Source of the DNA: Acuticoccus sp. I52.16.1
GTDB taxonomy: Bacteria > Pseudomonadota > Alphaproteobacteria > Rhizobiales > Amorphaceae
Assembly: GCF_022865125.1 (NCBI RefSeq)
Contig: NZ_CP094832.1
Coordinates: 1-64,000, forward strand
Length of the DNA stretch: 64,000 nucleotides
Reading direction: 5' to 3'
Shown one piece after another: positions 1-7,937 of the stretch. Made by a program: the position numbers and the translations under genes. Every line of letters starts with the position of its first letter. The stretch's first letter is position 1. Under the pieces are notes generated by a model that was not told where the DNA came from, did not search any database, and saw only the letters and a list, made by a program, of their open reading frames with translations.

Positions 1-230
1 TCGATCAGTTGAAGGCCTTCGTCGAGGCGGATGTCCCCGAAATCGCCAAGTTGAACGAAGACAAATTCGGGGTCACGAACGCGCAGGCCAAGATCGACCG
101 GTTCATGGGTCTCGTGGAGAAGTGGGAAGGTCTCGTCGCCGCGATCGATCCGACCAATCCGGATCAGGTCGCCGACCTCTACCGTGACAACATCTACGGT
201 GACACCGACAAGTCGACCTACGGGATGTAG
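1..230 (+). CDS. C-terminal end of a TRAP transporter substrate-binding protein (partial)
   Basis: Only about the last 75 codons of this gene are present; it enters from outside the window and ends at TAG 228-230. The visible part (FVEADVPEIAKLNEDKFG near its start, IYGDTDKSTYGM at its end) is soluble and has no strong domain signature. The assignment to a DctP-like or solute-binding protein rests mainly on position: the TRAP small and large permease genes follow directly, and periplasmic binding proteins usually head such operons. A TTG at 9 lies in frame but is internal. Inference from context, with no catalytic or binding motif seen. Confidence 0.55.
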   Translation, partial: DQLKAFVEADVPEIAKLNEDKFGVTNAQAKIDRFMGLVEKWEGLVAAIDPTNPDQVADLYRDNIYGDTDKSTYGM

Positions 231-292
231 GAAACCACCGGCGGCCGCCTCGCGCGGCCGCCGCCATCGTGCCCACCTCGGGGAGGAATAGC

Positions 293-826
293 ATGCTCGG
301 TTGGATTGGCCGCGTCCTGTCCCGCGTGCTCGACGCGACGCAGATCATCGCCGCTCTGCTCATCATCGCGATGATGTTTCACATCACGCTCGACGTCCTG
401 ATCAAGTATACGACCTCGCGCGGGTTCCCGGCGACGGTCGAGATCGTCTCGCATTACTATATGGTCGGCGTCGCGTTCCTGCCCATCGCGTTCGCCGAGC
501 GGATGCGCGCGCACGTCTCGGTCGAGGTGGTGACGCACACCCTGTCGCCGCGGCTGCAGAGCGTGGCGCTTTACGTCTCCTGGCTTCTGTCGATCGTCGT
601 CTATGCGCTGCTGACCTATCGGACCTTCCTCGATGCCGAGAAGAAGCGCGCCGTCGGGGCCTTCGTCTTCACCCAGGACGTCCGGCTCGACATCTGGCCG
701 ACCTACTACTTCCTGCCGATCGGCTTCGGACTGATGGTCTTGACCCTGATCTACCGGTGCGTCGTCTTCTTCCGGCCGCAGGACGACGTGATGAAGGGCC
801 GGATCAGCGAAGCGGTTCCGACATGA
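293..826 (+). CDS. dctQ: TRAP transporter small permease (DctQ family)
   Basis: A protein of 177 residues with about four hydrophobic membrane segments (residues near 15-40, 50-70, 90-110 and 130-155), the size and layout of DctQ small permeases. These pair with DctM in the inner membrane for ion-gradient-driven uptake of organic acids. The ATG at 293 is preferred over the in-frame GTG at 269 because GGGAGGAATA lies just upstream of it. The stop overlaps the dctM start in an ATGA, so the two are translationally coupled. The substrate is unknown; the CoA-ester genes downstream suggest a carboxylate. Confidence 0.88.
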   Translation: MLGWIGRVLSRVLDATQIIAALLIIAMMFHITLDVLIKYTTSRGFPATVEIVSHYYMVGVAFLPIAFAERMRAHVSVEVVTHTLSPRLQSVALYVSWLLSIVVYALLTYRTFLDAEKKRAVGAFVFTQDVRLDIWPTYYFLPIGFGLMVLTLIYRCVVFFRPQDDVMKGRISEAVPT

Positions 827-2133
827 CCGACCTGATCCTCGGCTTCGTCGGCATCGGGATGGCGGTCTTCCTCATCCTGGGCGGCATCCCGATCGCGGTG
901 TCACTGATCTCGGTCTCTTTCGTCGGCATCTTCGTGATGGTCGGCGAGCGGGCGGCCTTCGGCATCCTCACCGCCGTCGTCTACGACTTCGTCTCGAAGT
1001 GGACGCTGACCTCGATCCCGATGTTCCTGCTGATGGGGTTCGTCTGCTACCACGCCGGCCTGACGCGGGGTCTGTTCGAGCTCTTCCGTATCTTCTTCGC
1101 CCGCCTGCCCGGCGGCTTGGCGATCACCGCGGTGGTCGGCTCGGCCGGCTTTGCCACCGTCACCGGCTCCAGCGTCGCCTGCGCGGCGGCGATGGGGCGC
1201 ATCGCGGTCCCGGAGATGATGCGCCTCGGCTACAAGCCGGAGCTCGCCACCGGCAGCATCGCGGCGGCCGGCACCATCGGCGCGCTGATCCCGCCGTCCA
1301 TCCTGCTGATCCTCTTCGGCACGTTCACGCAGACGCCCGTCAGCCACCTCTTCCTCGGCGGCATCGGCGTGGGGCTGCTGACGGCGGTCGCCTACATTGC
1401 CGTCATCATCGTGCGGGTGAAGCTGAACCCGTCGCTGGCGCCGGCGACCACGCAGGCGGTGACACCGGCGGAGCGGAGCGCCGCGGTCAAGCAGACGTGG
1501 CCGACGCTGCTCTTGATCCTGACCGTGTTCGGCGGCCTCTTCTCGGGCGTGTTCACGGCGACCGAGGCGGGCGCGGTCGGCGCGATGGCGTCCTTCGTGG
1601 TCGCCGCGCTCAACCGCTCGCTCAACGGGCGCGTGGTATGGAGCGCGGTGACGGAGACGACGTACACCACGGCCAGCATCTTCGTCATCACCATCGGCGC
1701 CAACCTCCTCACCCGCTTCCTCTCGCTCAGCGACGTGGCGGGGGTCTTGTCGGAATTCGTGGTCAGCTTCGGCGCCGAACCGTGGATCCTCGCGATCGGC
1801 CTCGCCGTGCTCTACGTGCTGCTGGGCCTCATCCTGGAACCGCTGGGCGCGCTCCTTCTGACGCTGCCGGTCGTGCTGCCGGTCATGCAGGCCTCGGACG
1901 CCAGCATGATCTGGTACGGGGTGCTGGTGGTGAAGCTCCTGGAAGTGGGGATGATCACGCCCCCCGTCGGCCTCAACGTCTTCGTGGTGAAAGGGGTCGT
2001 GGGCGACCTCGTCTCCACCTCGGCGATCTTCCGCGGCATCTGGTGGTTCTTGATGATCGACGTCGTCGTCATCGCACTGGTGATCGCCTTTCCGGGGCTG
2101 GTGACGGCGATCCCGAACCTGGCGGGCGGCTAG
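823..2133 (+). CDS. dctM: TRAP transporter large permease (DctM family)
   Basis: 436 residues, almost entirely hydrophobic, about 12 predicted membrane segments, the usual DctM size. Family features include GSAGFATVTGSSVACAAAMG and GTIGALIPPSILLILFG in the first half and the EPLGALLLTLPVVLPV stretch in the second half. It is the ion-coupled channel subunit of a TRAP importer. Its ATG lies inside the end of dctQ (ATGA overlap). A longer open frame begins at 301, but that upstream part is only dctQ read in another frame. Confidence 0.93.
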   Translation: MTDLILGFVGIGMAVFLILGGIPIAVSLISVSFVGIFVMVGERAAFGILTAVVYDFVSKWTLTSIPMFLLMGFVCYHAGLTRGLFELFRIFFARLPGGLAITAVVGSAGFATVTGSSVACAAAMGRIAVPEMMRLGYKPELATGSIAAAGTIGALIPPSILLILFGTFTQTPVSHLFLGGIGVGLLTAVAYIAVIIVRVKLNPSLAPATTQAVTPAERSAAVKQTWPTLLLILTVFGGLFSGVFTATEAGAVGAMASFVVAALNRSLNGRVVWSAVTETTYTTASIFVITIGANLLTRFLSLSDVAGVLSEFVVSFGAEPWILAIGLAVLYVLLGLILEPLGALLLTLPVVLPVMQASDASMIWYGVLVVKLLEVGMITPPVGLNVFVVKGVVGDLVSTSAIFRGIWWFLMIDVVVIALVIAFPGLVTAIPNLAGG

Positions 2134-2172
2134 GGCCATGCACGACATCCGCAGAACTCCCGAGGAGGTACG

Positions 2173-3147
2173 ATGAGAACCCGCATCACGGAGCTGCTGG
2201 GGTGCTCGGTTCCGATCATCCAGGGCGGCATGCACATGGTGGGCGACGCGACGCTGGCCGCCGCCGTCTCCAACGCCGGTGGCTTCGGGATCATCACCGG
2301 TCTCTCCCAGGGCACGCCCGAACGGCTGGCGGCCGAGATCGCCCGCTGCCGGACGCTGACCGACCGGCCCTTCGGCGTGAACCTCACCTTCCTGCCGACC
2401 GTGAAGACGCCCGATTATCCCGGCCTGATCGACGCGATCGAGAGCGGCGGGGTGCGCGTGGTGGAGACGGCCGGGCGCAACCCGCAGCAGGTCATGCCGC
2501 GGCTGAAGGCGGCGGGCATCGCGGTGATCCACAAGTGCACCTCGGTGCGCCATGCGTTGAAGGCACAGCGGATCGGCTGCGACGCGGTATCGGTCGACGG
2601 GTTCGAGTGCGGCGGCCACCCGGGCGAGGACGACGTGCCCAACATGATCCTGCTGCCGCGGGCGGCGGAGGAACTGGAGATCCCGTTCGTGGCGTCGGGC
2701 GGGATGGCGGACGGGCGCTCGCTGGTCGCGGCGCTGGCGCTGGGAGCGGACGGGATCAACATGGGCACGCGCTTCCTGTGCACGCGGGAGGCGCCGGTGC
2801 ACGAGAACGTCAAGGCGGCCATCGTCGCCGCGAGCGAGCTGGACACGCGGCTCATCATGCGCGGGCTGCGCAACACCGAGCGTGTCCTCAACAACCCGGC
2901 GGTGGCGCGCATCCTCGAGACGGAGCACGCGCGCGGCGCGGACCTGCGGTTCGAGGATGTCGCCGAGGAGGTGGTCGGGGTCTACCCGCGCGTCATGAAG
3001 GAGGGCCAGGCCGACGTCGGCGCGTGGTCGTGCGGGATGGTCGCCGGGCTGATCCACGACGTTCCGAGCGTCAAAGAGCTGGTCGAGCGGACGATGGACG
3101 AGGCGCGCGCTTTGATCCGCGGCCGGCTGGCCACCCTCGCGGCCTGA
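2173..3147 (+). CDS. Nitronate monooxygenase / FMN-dependent 2-nitropropane dioxygenase family
   Basis: 324 residues with the TIM-barrel FMN signature of the NMO/FabK family: IIQGGMHMVGD and NAGGFGIITG at the N-terminus, VDGFECGGHPG (the family's active-site His loop) near residue 140, and PFVASGGMADGRSL with ALGADGINMGTRFL, the phosphate-binding region, near 175-205. GAGGAGG lies just upstream of the ATG. Members oxidise nitronates, or reduce enoyl thioesters in the FabK branch. Among hydratase, racemase and thiolase genes, an enoyl-type flavin role is as plausible as nitronate removal. Confidence 0.85.
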   Translation: MRTRITELLGCSVPIIQGGMHMVGDATLAAAVSNAGGFGIITGLSQGTPERLAAEIARCRTLTDRPFGVNLTFLPTVKTPDYPGLIDAIESGGVRVVETAGRNPQQVMPRLKAAGIAVIHKCTSVRHALKAQRIGCDAVSVDGFECGGHPGEDDVPNMILLPRAAEELEIPFVASGGMADGRSLVAALALGADGINMGTRFLCTREAPVHENVKAAIVAASELDTRLIMRGLRNTERVLNNPAVARILETEHARGADLRFEDVAEEVVGVYPRVMKEGQADVGAWSCGMVAGLIHDVPSVKELVERTMDEARALIRGRLATLAA

Positions 3148-3156
3148 GGAGAGCGC

Positions 3157-4095
3157 ATGTTCGAGACCGAGATCGCCCGGCAGGAAGACGGCACCCTGGC
3201 CGGACCCTGGCGCCGACCGCGCCAGATGCTGTCCGACCAGGACTATGGCGGCCACGCCTCGATGCACGACGACGCGACGGCCCGCAGCGTCGGCTTTCGC
3301 GGCGGTGCCATCGAGGGGCCGACGCACTTCAGCCAGTTCGTCCCGCTGTGCGTGGCGCATTTCGGGGCCGACTGGCTGGCGCACGGCTGCCTGTCGGCGC
3401 ACTACCGCGCGCCGGCCTACGAAGGGGACGAGGTGCGCGCCGTCCTGACCCCCGGCCCGCGCGGCGACGCAGCGCAGATCCGGATCGAACGGGCCGACGG
3501 GACGGAGATCCTGCGCGGCACGGCCTCGATCGGCGCGGACGCTCCGCCAAGCGCGCTCGACGAGCGATTGAGCCGGCTGGAGCCGCTGGCGGAACCGGTG
3601 ATCCTGTCGCGGGTCAGCGTCGGCGCACGGGTGCCCGCGGTGCCGGTCCGCATGGGTATGCACGACCCCATGGGTGCGCTCTATCCGTTCACGCTGGCCG
3701 ACAAGCTCCGTGTCATCACCGAGCCGTCGCCGGCCTATCGCGGCCCGGACAACCCGTGGGGCCGGCCGCTGGTGCCGTTCGAGATGGTCAGCGTCTTGAT
3801 GCAGCACACCTGGGACGACACGGCGCTCGGCGTGAAGGGTCCCGCGCTCGGCATGTTCGCCGATCAGGAGATCCGCCTTGTCGCCGGCCCGGTGCTGCAG
3901 GACGTGGACTATACGCTGGAACGCGAGGTGGTCTTCCTCTCCGGCAGCCGGCGCACCGAGAGCGCCTGGATCCGCTCCACGCTGCGTGATGCCGCCAGCG
4001 GGGCGACCGTCGCGATCATGCTCCTCAACAGTGCCGTCCTGAAGGAGACCTATGCCCCCTATTTCGCCGAGCGGGAGGCACTCTATGGCCGCTGA
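3157..4095 (+). CDS. MaoC-like hot-dog domain protein (putative hydratase/dehydratase)
   Basis: 312 residues. The first half contains GFRGGAIEGPTHFSQF near residues 48-63 and a following LSAHYRAPAYEGDEV stretch, the pattern of MaoC-type (R)-specific enoyl-CoA hydratases, where a G-x-I-x-G-H/T-x loop follows the hot-dog helix. The second half may be another degenerate hot-dog repeat, which would account for the double length. GAGGAGAGC precedes the ATG, 9 bp after the nitronate monooxygenase stop. The gene overlaps the next by 11 bp. Catalytic residues are not confidently placed, so activity is inferred. Confidence 0.6.
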   Translation: MFETEIARQEDGTLAGPWRRPRQMLSDQDYGGHASMHDDATARSVGFRGGAIEGPTHFSQFVPLCVAHFGADWLAHGCLSAHYRAPAYEGDEVRAVLTPGPRGDAAQIRIERADGTEILRGTASIGADAPPSALDERLSRLEPLAEPVILSRVSVGARVPAVPVRMGMHDPMGALYPFTLADKLRVITEPSPAYRGPDNPWGRPLVPFEMVSVLMQHTWDDTALGVKGPALGMFADQEIRLVAGPVLQDVDYTLEREVVFLSGSRRTESAWIRSTLRDAASGATVAIMLLNSAVLKETYAPYFAEREALYGR

Positions 4096-4957
4096 AGACA
4101 ACGTCACCGATCGCGAGGTCCTCGTCACGATCGACGGCGACGTTATGGTGCTGACGCTGCACCGGCCGGACCGCATGAACGCCTTCACCTACCGGATGCG
4201 CGACGAGCTGCTGGACGCGCTCGAGCGCGCCGACGGCGACGACGCGGTGCGCGCGATCGTCGTCACCGGCGCGGGTCGCGCCTTCTGCGCCGGGGCGGAC
4301 CTTTCCGCCGGTGACGACGCGTTCGCCGGGGAGCACGCCGCGGCGCCCTGGCGCGACGGGGGCGGCATGGTCGTCCTGCGGATGTTCAACCTGAAAAAAC
4401 CGGTCGTCGCCGCATTCAACGGGGCGGCCGTCGGGATCGGCGCGACATTGTGCCTGACGGCCGACGTCCGCATCGCCTCGGACAAGGCGAAATTCGGCTT
4501 CGTCTTCACCCGCCGCGGGGTGGTGCTGGAGAGTTGCGCCTCCTGGTTCCTGCCGCGAATCGTCGGCATGCCGCAGGCGCTGCGCTGGTCGATCTCGGGC
4601 CGCGTGTTCGACGCTGCGGAGGCGCATCGCGCCGGGCTGGTGGCCGAGGTGACGGCGCCGGAGGCGCTCCTGCCGCGCGCCAAGGCGATCTGCGCGGAGC
4701 TGACGGCGGAGACAGCGCCGGTCTCCGTCGCGCTGGTGCGGCAAATGCTGTGGCGTATGGCGGGGGTGGATCACCCGATGCAGGCGCACCGCATGGAATC
4801 GCAGATCTTCGGCGCGCGGGCGCGCTCCCCCGACGTCGCCGAAGGGATCGCCTCCTTCCTCGAGAAGCGGCCGGCGACCTTCCCCGGACAGCCGTCGACC
4901 GACATGCCCGACGTCGGCGACTGGCTGCGCGATCCCGACTACGAGACCGGACGCTAG
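4085..4957 (+). CDS. Enoyl-CoA hydratase/isomerase (crotonase) family
   Basis: 290 residues of crotonase fold: HRPDRMNAFTYRM at the start, FCAGADLSAGDD (first oxyanion-hole loop) near residue 70, and FNGAAVGIGATLCLTADVRIAS (second oxyanion loop) near 115-135. The position after the second loop, normally Glu in hydratases, reads GFVFTRRGVVLES, so a Glu is present a little further on. The ATG at 4085 is preferred to the in-frame ATG at 4052 because it matches family N-termini and couples to the preceding gene. It is the last gene of the TRAP operon. Confidence 0.88.
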   Translation: MAAEDNVTDREVLVTIDGDVMVLTLHRPDRMNAFTYRMRDELLDALERADGDDAVRAIVVTGAGRAFCAGADLSAGDDAFAGEHAAAPWRDGGGMVVLRMFNLKKPVVAAFNGAAVGIGATLCLTADVRIASDKAKFGFVFTRRGVVLESCASWFLPRIVGMPQALRWSISGRVFDAAEAHRAGLVAEVTAPEALLPRAKAICAELTAETAPVSVALVRQMLWRMAGVDHPMQAHRMESQIFGARARSPDVAEGIASFLEKRPATFPGQPSTDMPDVGDWLRDPDYETGR

Positions 4958-4967
4958 CGCGGCTCGC

Positions 4968-4992
4968 CGCTCAGGGCGGGTCGACCTGAGCG
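4968..4992. terminator. Hairpin between convergent genes
   Basis: An 8-bp stem CGCTCAGG/CCTGAGCG with a 9-nt loop lies in the gap between the enoyl-CoA hydratase and the convergent CoA-transferase gene. There is no T tract, so it would be an atypical bidirectional terminator. Seen in sequence; function inferred. Confidence 0.4.
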
Positions 4993-5084
4993 AAGAGCAA
5001 TCGCGCCAGACCAGGAGAGCGAGCACGCATTTAGCCGCTCAATCCGATCCAGATTCGGCGGCGAGCGCGCTGGACCGGGCCGGT

Positions 5085-6227
5085 TCAGCGCTGGATTGCG
5101 GCACCGGAGGCCAGCAGCGCGTCGACGCTCGCCGCGTCGAAGCCCCAGTCTCCGAGGGCGGCGCGCGTGTCCGCACCGGCGGCGCGGGGCGGGGTCGGCG
5201 CGGCGGGCGTCGAGCGGGAGAAGCGCGGCGCCGCGGCGGGCTGGGCGACGCCGTCGACCTCTAGGAAGGCCTCGCGGGCGACCATGTGCGGATGGGCCCG
5301 CGCCTCGGACGGCGACAGGACGGGCGCAAAGCAGGCGTCGCTGCCTTCCATGCGGCGGCACCATTCCTCCCGCGTCGCCGAGCGGAAGTGGGCGGCGAAA
5401 GTGCGGCGCAGCAACGGCCATCCGGCGGTGTCGTATTGTGCGGGGAGGGAGGCCGGGTCGAGGCCCAGCAGCGTCAGCATCTGGGCATAGAATTTCGGCT
5501 CGATGGCGCCGATGGCGACGTGCCGGCCGTCCGCCGTCTCGTAGACGTCGTACCACGGCGCGCCCGTGTCGACGATGTTCTCGCCCCGCGCCTCGGTCCA
5601 CCGGCCGCCGGCGGTCAGGCCGTGGATCATGCCGATGAGCGAGCTGGCCCCGTCGACCATCGCCGCGTCGACCACCTGGCCGCGCCCGGAGGCCCGCGCC
5701 TCTATCAGCGCGCAGACGATGCCGAACGCCAGGTACATCGCCCCGCCGCCGAAGTCGCCGACGAGGTTCAGCGGCGGGACCGGCGCTTCGCCCTTGCGCC
5801 CGACGCTCCAGAGCACGCCGCTGAGCGCGATGTAGTTGATGTCGTGCCCGGCGGCGCGAGCCAACGGTCCGTCCTGGCCCCACCCCGTCATCCGCCCGTA
5901 GACGAGAGCCGGGTTGTGGGCGTGGCAAATGTCCGGAGCGAGGCCGAGCGATTCCATCACCCCGGGGCGAAAGCCTTCGATGACGACGTCCGCCTGCGCG
6001 GCGAGGGCCAGGGCGGCGTCGCGCCCCGCCGGATGCTTCAGGTCGAGGACGATCGAGCGGCGGCCCCGGTTCAGCACGTCGAACCGGTGCGTCTCGTCGG
6101 CCGTCACCGCGTCCGGACGGTCGACCCGCAGGACCTCGGCACCCATGTCGGCCAGCATCATCGCGCAGAAGGGCGCCGGGCCGATGCCGGCGATCTCCAC
6201 CACCTTCACGCCGTGCAGCGGACCCAT
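5085..6227 (-). CDS. Alpha-methylacyl-CoA racemase-like CoA-transferase (CaiB/BaiF, class III)
   Basis: 380 residues. The N-terminus LHGVKVVEIAGIGPAPFCAM and DMGAEVLRVDRP are typical of class III CoA-transferases. YGRMTGWGQDGPLARAAGHD followed by INYIALSG matches the racemase (AMACR) branch, where the Asp of AGHD and an upstream His act as acid/base. Members invert 2-methylacyl-CoA or move CoA between acids. It begins 6 bp after the thiolase-like gene ends and is third in a three-gene minus-strand operon. Racemase is favoured over transferase by the AGHDINY motif. Confidence 0.85.
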   Translation of the reverse strand: MGPLHGVKVVEIAGIGPAPFCAMMLADMGAEVLRVDRPDAVTADETHRFDVLNRGRRSIVLDLKHPAGRDAALALAAQADVVIEGFRPGVMESLGLAPDICHAHNPALVYGRMTGWGQDGPLARAAGHDINYIALSGVLWSVGRKGEAPVPPLNLVGDFGGGAMYLAFGIVCALIEARASGRGQVVDAAMVDGASSLIGMIHGLTAGGRWTEARGENIVDTGAPWYDVYETADGRHVAIGAIEPKFYAQMLTLLGLDPASLPAQYDTAGWPLLRRTFAAHFRSATREEWCRRMEGSDACFAPVLSPSEARAHPHMVAREAFLEVDGVAQPAAAPRFSRSTPAAPTPPRAAGADTRAALGDWGFDAASVDALLASGAAIQR

Positions 6228-6233
6228 CGTGCG

Positions 6234-7370
6234 TCAGCTCGGCCGGGTCGAGAAGATCGCCGTGCCGGCGGCGGCGAACATGCCGCCGAGAGCGTGGGCG
6301 AGCGAGACCTCGACGCCGTCCACCTGCGCCGCCGCCGTCCCGCGCAGCTGGCGAACGCTCTCCTGCACCGCATACATGCCGTAGCGGCCGGTGTGCGTGT
6401 AGGCGAGGCCGCCGCCCGTGGTGTTCACCGGCAGGCGCCCGCCCGGCGCGGTGGCGCGGCTCTCGTAGAGCGCGGCACCCTCGCCGGGCCGGGCGAAGCC
6501 CAGCGCCTCCAGCGCGAAGAGGGGGATATGGGCGAACGCGTCGTACAGCATCAGGTGCTGGATGTCGGACGGGTCCATCCCGGCGCTCTCGAACGCCATG
6601 CGTCCGGACCGCTCGAACACGCCCGCGAAGGCGAAGTCCTCCATCTGGCTCACCAGGGCGGCGCCATAGGCCTCGCCGACGCCACGCAGGTAGACCGGTT
6701 TGGCGGGGAAGTCCTTCGCCCGGTCCGCCGCCGTGACGACGAGGGCGCCGCCCCCGTCGGTGACGACGCAGCACTCCAGGATATGCATCGGCCAGGCGAT
6801 GACGCGCGAGGCGAGCACGTCCTCGACGGTGATCGGGTCGCGCAGGAAGGCGCGCGGGTTGCGGGCGGCCCACTCGCGCTGCACCACGGGAACGCTCGCC
6901 AGCGTCTCCGGCGCGATGCCGTGGACGGCCATGTAGCGCGTCAGCATCAGGGTCAGTGCGGTGGTCGGTCCGACGGTGCCGTAGGGCAGCTCGAACTGCC
7001 GGTGCAAGTCGGTGAACTGCATGTCCACCGGACCGCGGCCGACGCCGGAGCGGCCGCTTTCGCCGTGCGCGATCAGGACCGTCTCGCACTGGCCGGCGGC
7101 GATGGCGGCGGCCGCGTGCCGCAGATGCAGCATCGGGCTGCACCCGCCGACGTCCGTCCCGTCGAGCCAGTCGGCGCGCACGCCCAGGAAGTCGGCCACG
7201 AGGTTCGGCCGCTCGTAGCTCGTCGCGATCCCGTCGACGTCGGCGATCGTCAACCCCGCATCGCTCAGCGCATCGCGCGCCGCCTCCGCGATCAGCTCGA
7301 TCTCGGACATGTCGTCGATGATCCCGAGGCGCCGGGTTTCGGCGGCGCCGACGACGGCGAGCCCGCTCAT
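6234..7370 (-). CDS. SCP2-type thiolase-like protein (acetyl-CoA acetyltransferase family)
   Basis: 378 residues starting MSGLAVVGAAETRRLG, with DALSDAGLTIADVDGIATS, GGCSPMLHLRHAAAAIAAGQ and a C-terminal NTTGGGLAYTHTGRYGMYAV region, as in bacterial SCP2/lipid-transfer thiolase-like proteins. These usually pair with a DUF35 OB-fold partner, and here one lies directly upstream with an ATGA overlap. Such pairs act in side-chain cleavage or aldol and thiolytic steps. A longer frame reaching 7688 exists, but its extra N-terminus is the OB-fold gene in another frame. Whether the catalytic Cys is intact was not settled. Confidence 0.85.
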   Translation of the reverse strand: MSGLAVVGAAETRRLGIIDDMSEIELIAEAARDALSDAGLTIADVDGIATSYERPNLVADFLGVRADWLDGTDVGGCSPMLHLRHAAAAIAAGQCETVLIAHGESGRSGVGRGPVDMQFTDLHRQFELPYGTVGPTTALTLMLTRYMAVHGIAPETLASVPVVQREWAARNPRAFLRDPITVEDVLASRVIAWPMHILECCVVTDGGGALVVTAADRAKDFPAKPVYLRGVGEAYGAALVSQMEDFAFAGVFERSGRMAFESAGMDPSDIQHLMLYDAFAHIPLFALEALGFARPGEGAALYESRATAPGGRLPVNTTGGGLAYTHTGRYGMYAVQESVRQLRGTAAAQVDGVEVSLAHALGGMFAAAGTAIFSTRPS

Positions 7371-7792
7371 CGTGCGGCACCGTTCGGTGCGGGGCGGAAG
7401 TGGAGCAGCGTGGGTCCCTCCGGCAGGTCCTCGAATACCGGCTCGAGCGGCATGTCGATTGTCAGGTTCGCCGGGTCGGGCGCGACGTCGACGATCTGGG
7501 TCATGAGGCGCGGCCCCTCGGCCAGCGCGGCGACGGCGACGACGTTGGGACGGGCGAAACCGGGCACCCGGTGGTTGCTGACGACGAACGAGTAGAGCGT
7601 GGCCGCCCCCGACGCCCGGACGACCTCGACCGCCGTCCCCCCGCAGAACGGGCAGTGGTTGCGCGGCGGAAAATAAGCCCGATCGCACGGGGTGCAGTGC
7701 TGAATCAGAATTCGCCGCTCCGCCAATCCATCCCAGAAATGCTGCGTTTCCGGTGTGGGCTGGGGGACAGGCCGCGTCTCGGATCGTGCCAT
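7367..7792 (-). CDS. DUF35 OB-fold / zinc-ribbon protein (acyl-CoA-associated)
   Basis: 141 residues. The N-terminal rubredoxin-like zinc ribbon is seen as CTPCDRAYFPPRNHCPFC, two CxxC pairs near residues 29-46. The remainder is an OB fold with SFVVSNHRVPGF. The family partners SCP2-type thiolases, as in steroid side-chain aldolases, and may gate CoA-ester substrates. The ATG at 7792 is chosen because GAGGAGGAGCAG sits immediately upstream; the open frame extends further without support. First gene of the minus-strand operon with the thiolase and racemase. Confidence 0.85.
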   Translation of the reverse strand: MARSETRPVPQPTPETQHFWDGLAERRILIQHCTPCDRAYFPPRNHCPFCGGTAVEVVRASGAATLYSFVVSNHRVPGFARPNVVAVAALAEGPRLMTQIVDVAPDPANLTIDMPLEPVFEDLPEGPTLLHFRPAPNGAAR

Positions 7793-7937
7793 CTGCTCCT
7801 CCTCGTCCGACACTGCCGTCATTTCACGTAGTAATATTGTTTTCAACTGTTGACACGCTCGAAGGGCGAAAACTAGCGTACGGCGACGATGCGCCGGCCT
7901 GCGGGTGGGGGCCGGACGTGGGGCAAAAGGACAAGAA
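7793..7937. promoter_or_regulatory. Divergent promoter region between the two acyl-CoA operons
   Basis: 145 bp separate two divergent genes and include an AT-rich patch (GTAATATTGTTTTCAA) unlike the surrounding GC-rich DNA. On the plus strand TTGACA at 7850-7855 is followed after 18 nt by TAGCGT, a possible sigma-70-type promoter for the fused hydratase/dehydrogenase. A minus-strand TTGAAA overlaps the patch. No clear operator dyad was seen. Promoter calls are by eye. Confidence 0.4.

Noticed and set aside
901-4188. Very long minus-strand open frame (1095 codons) and similar frames opposite other genes, e.g. 5286-7595 plus and 33332-35521 minus
   Set aside because: Low-complexity Arg/Ala/Gly/Asp-rich translations opposite well-supported genes, as expected from high third-position GC. 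No domains or ribosome-binding sites.
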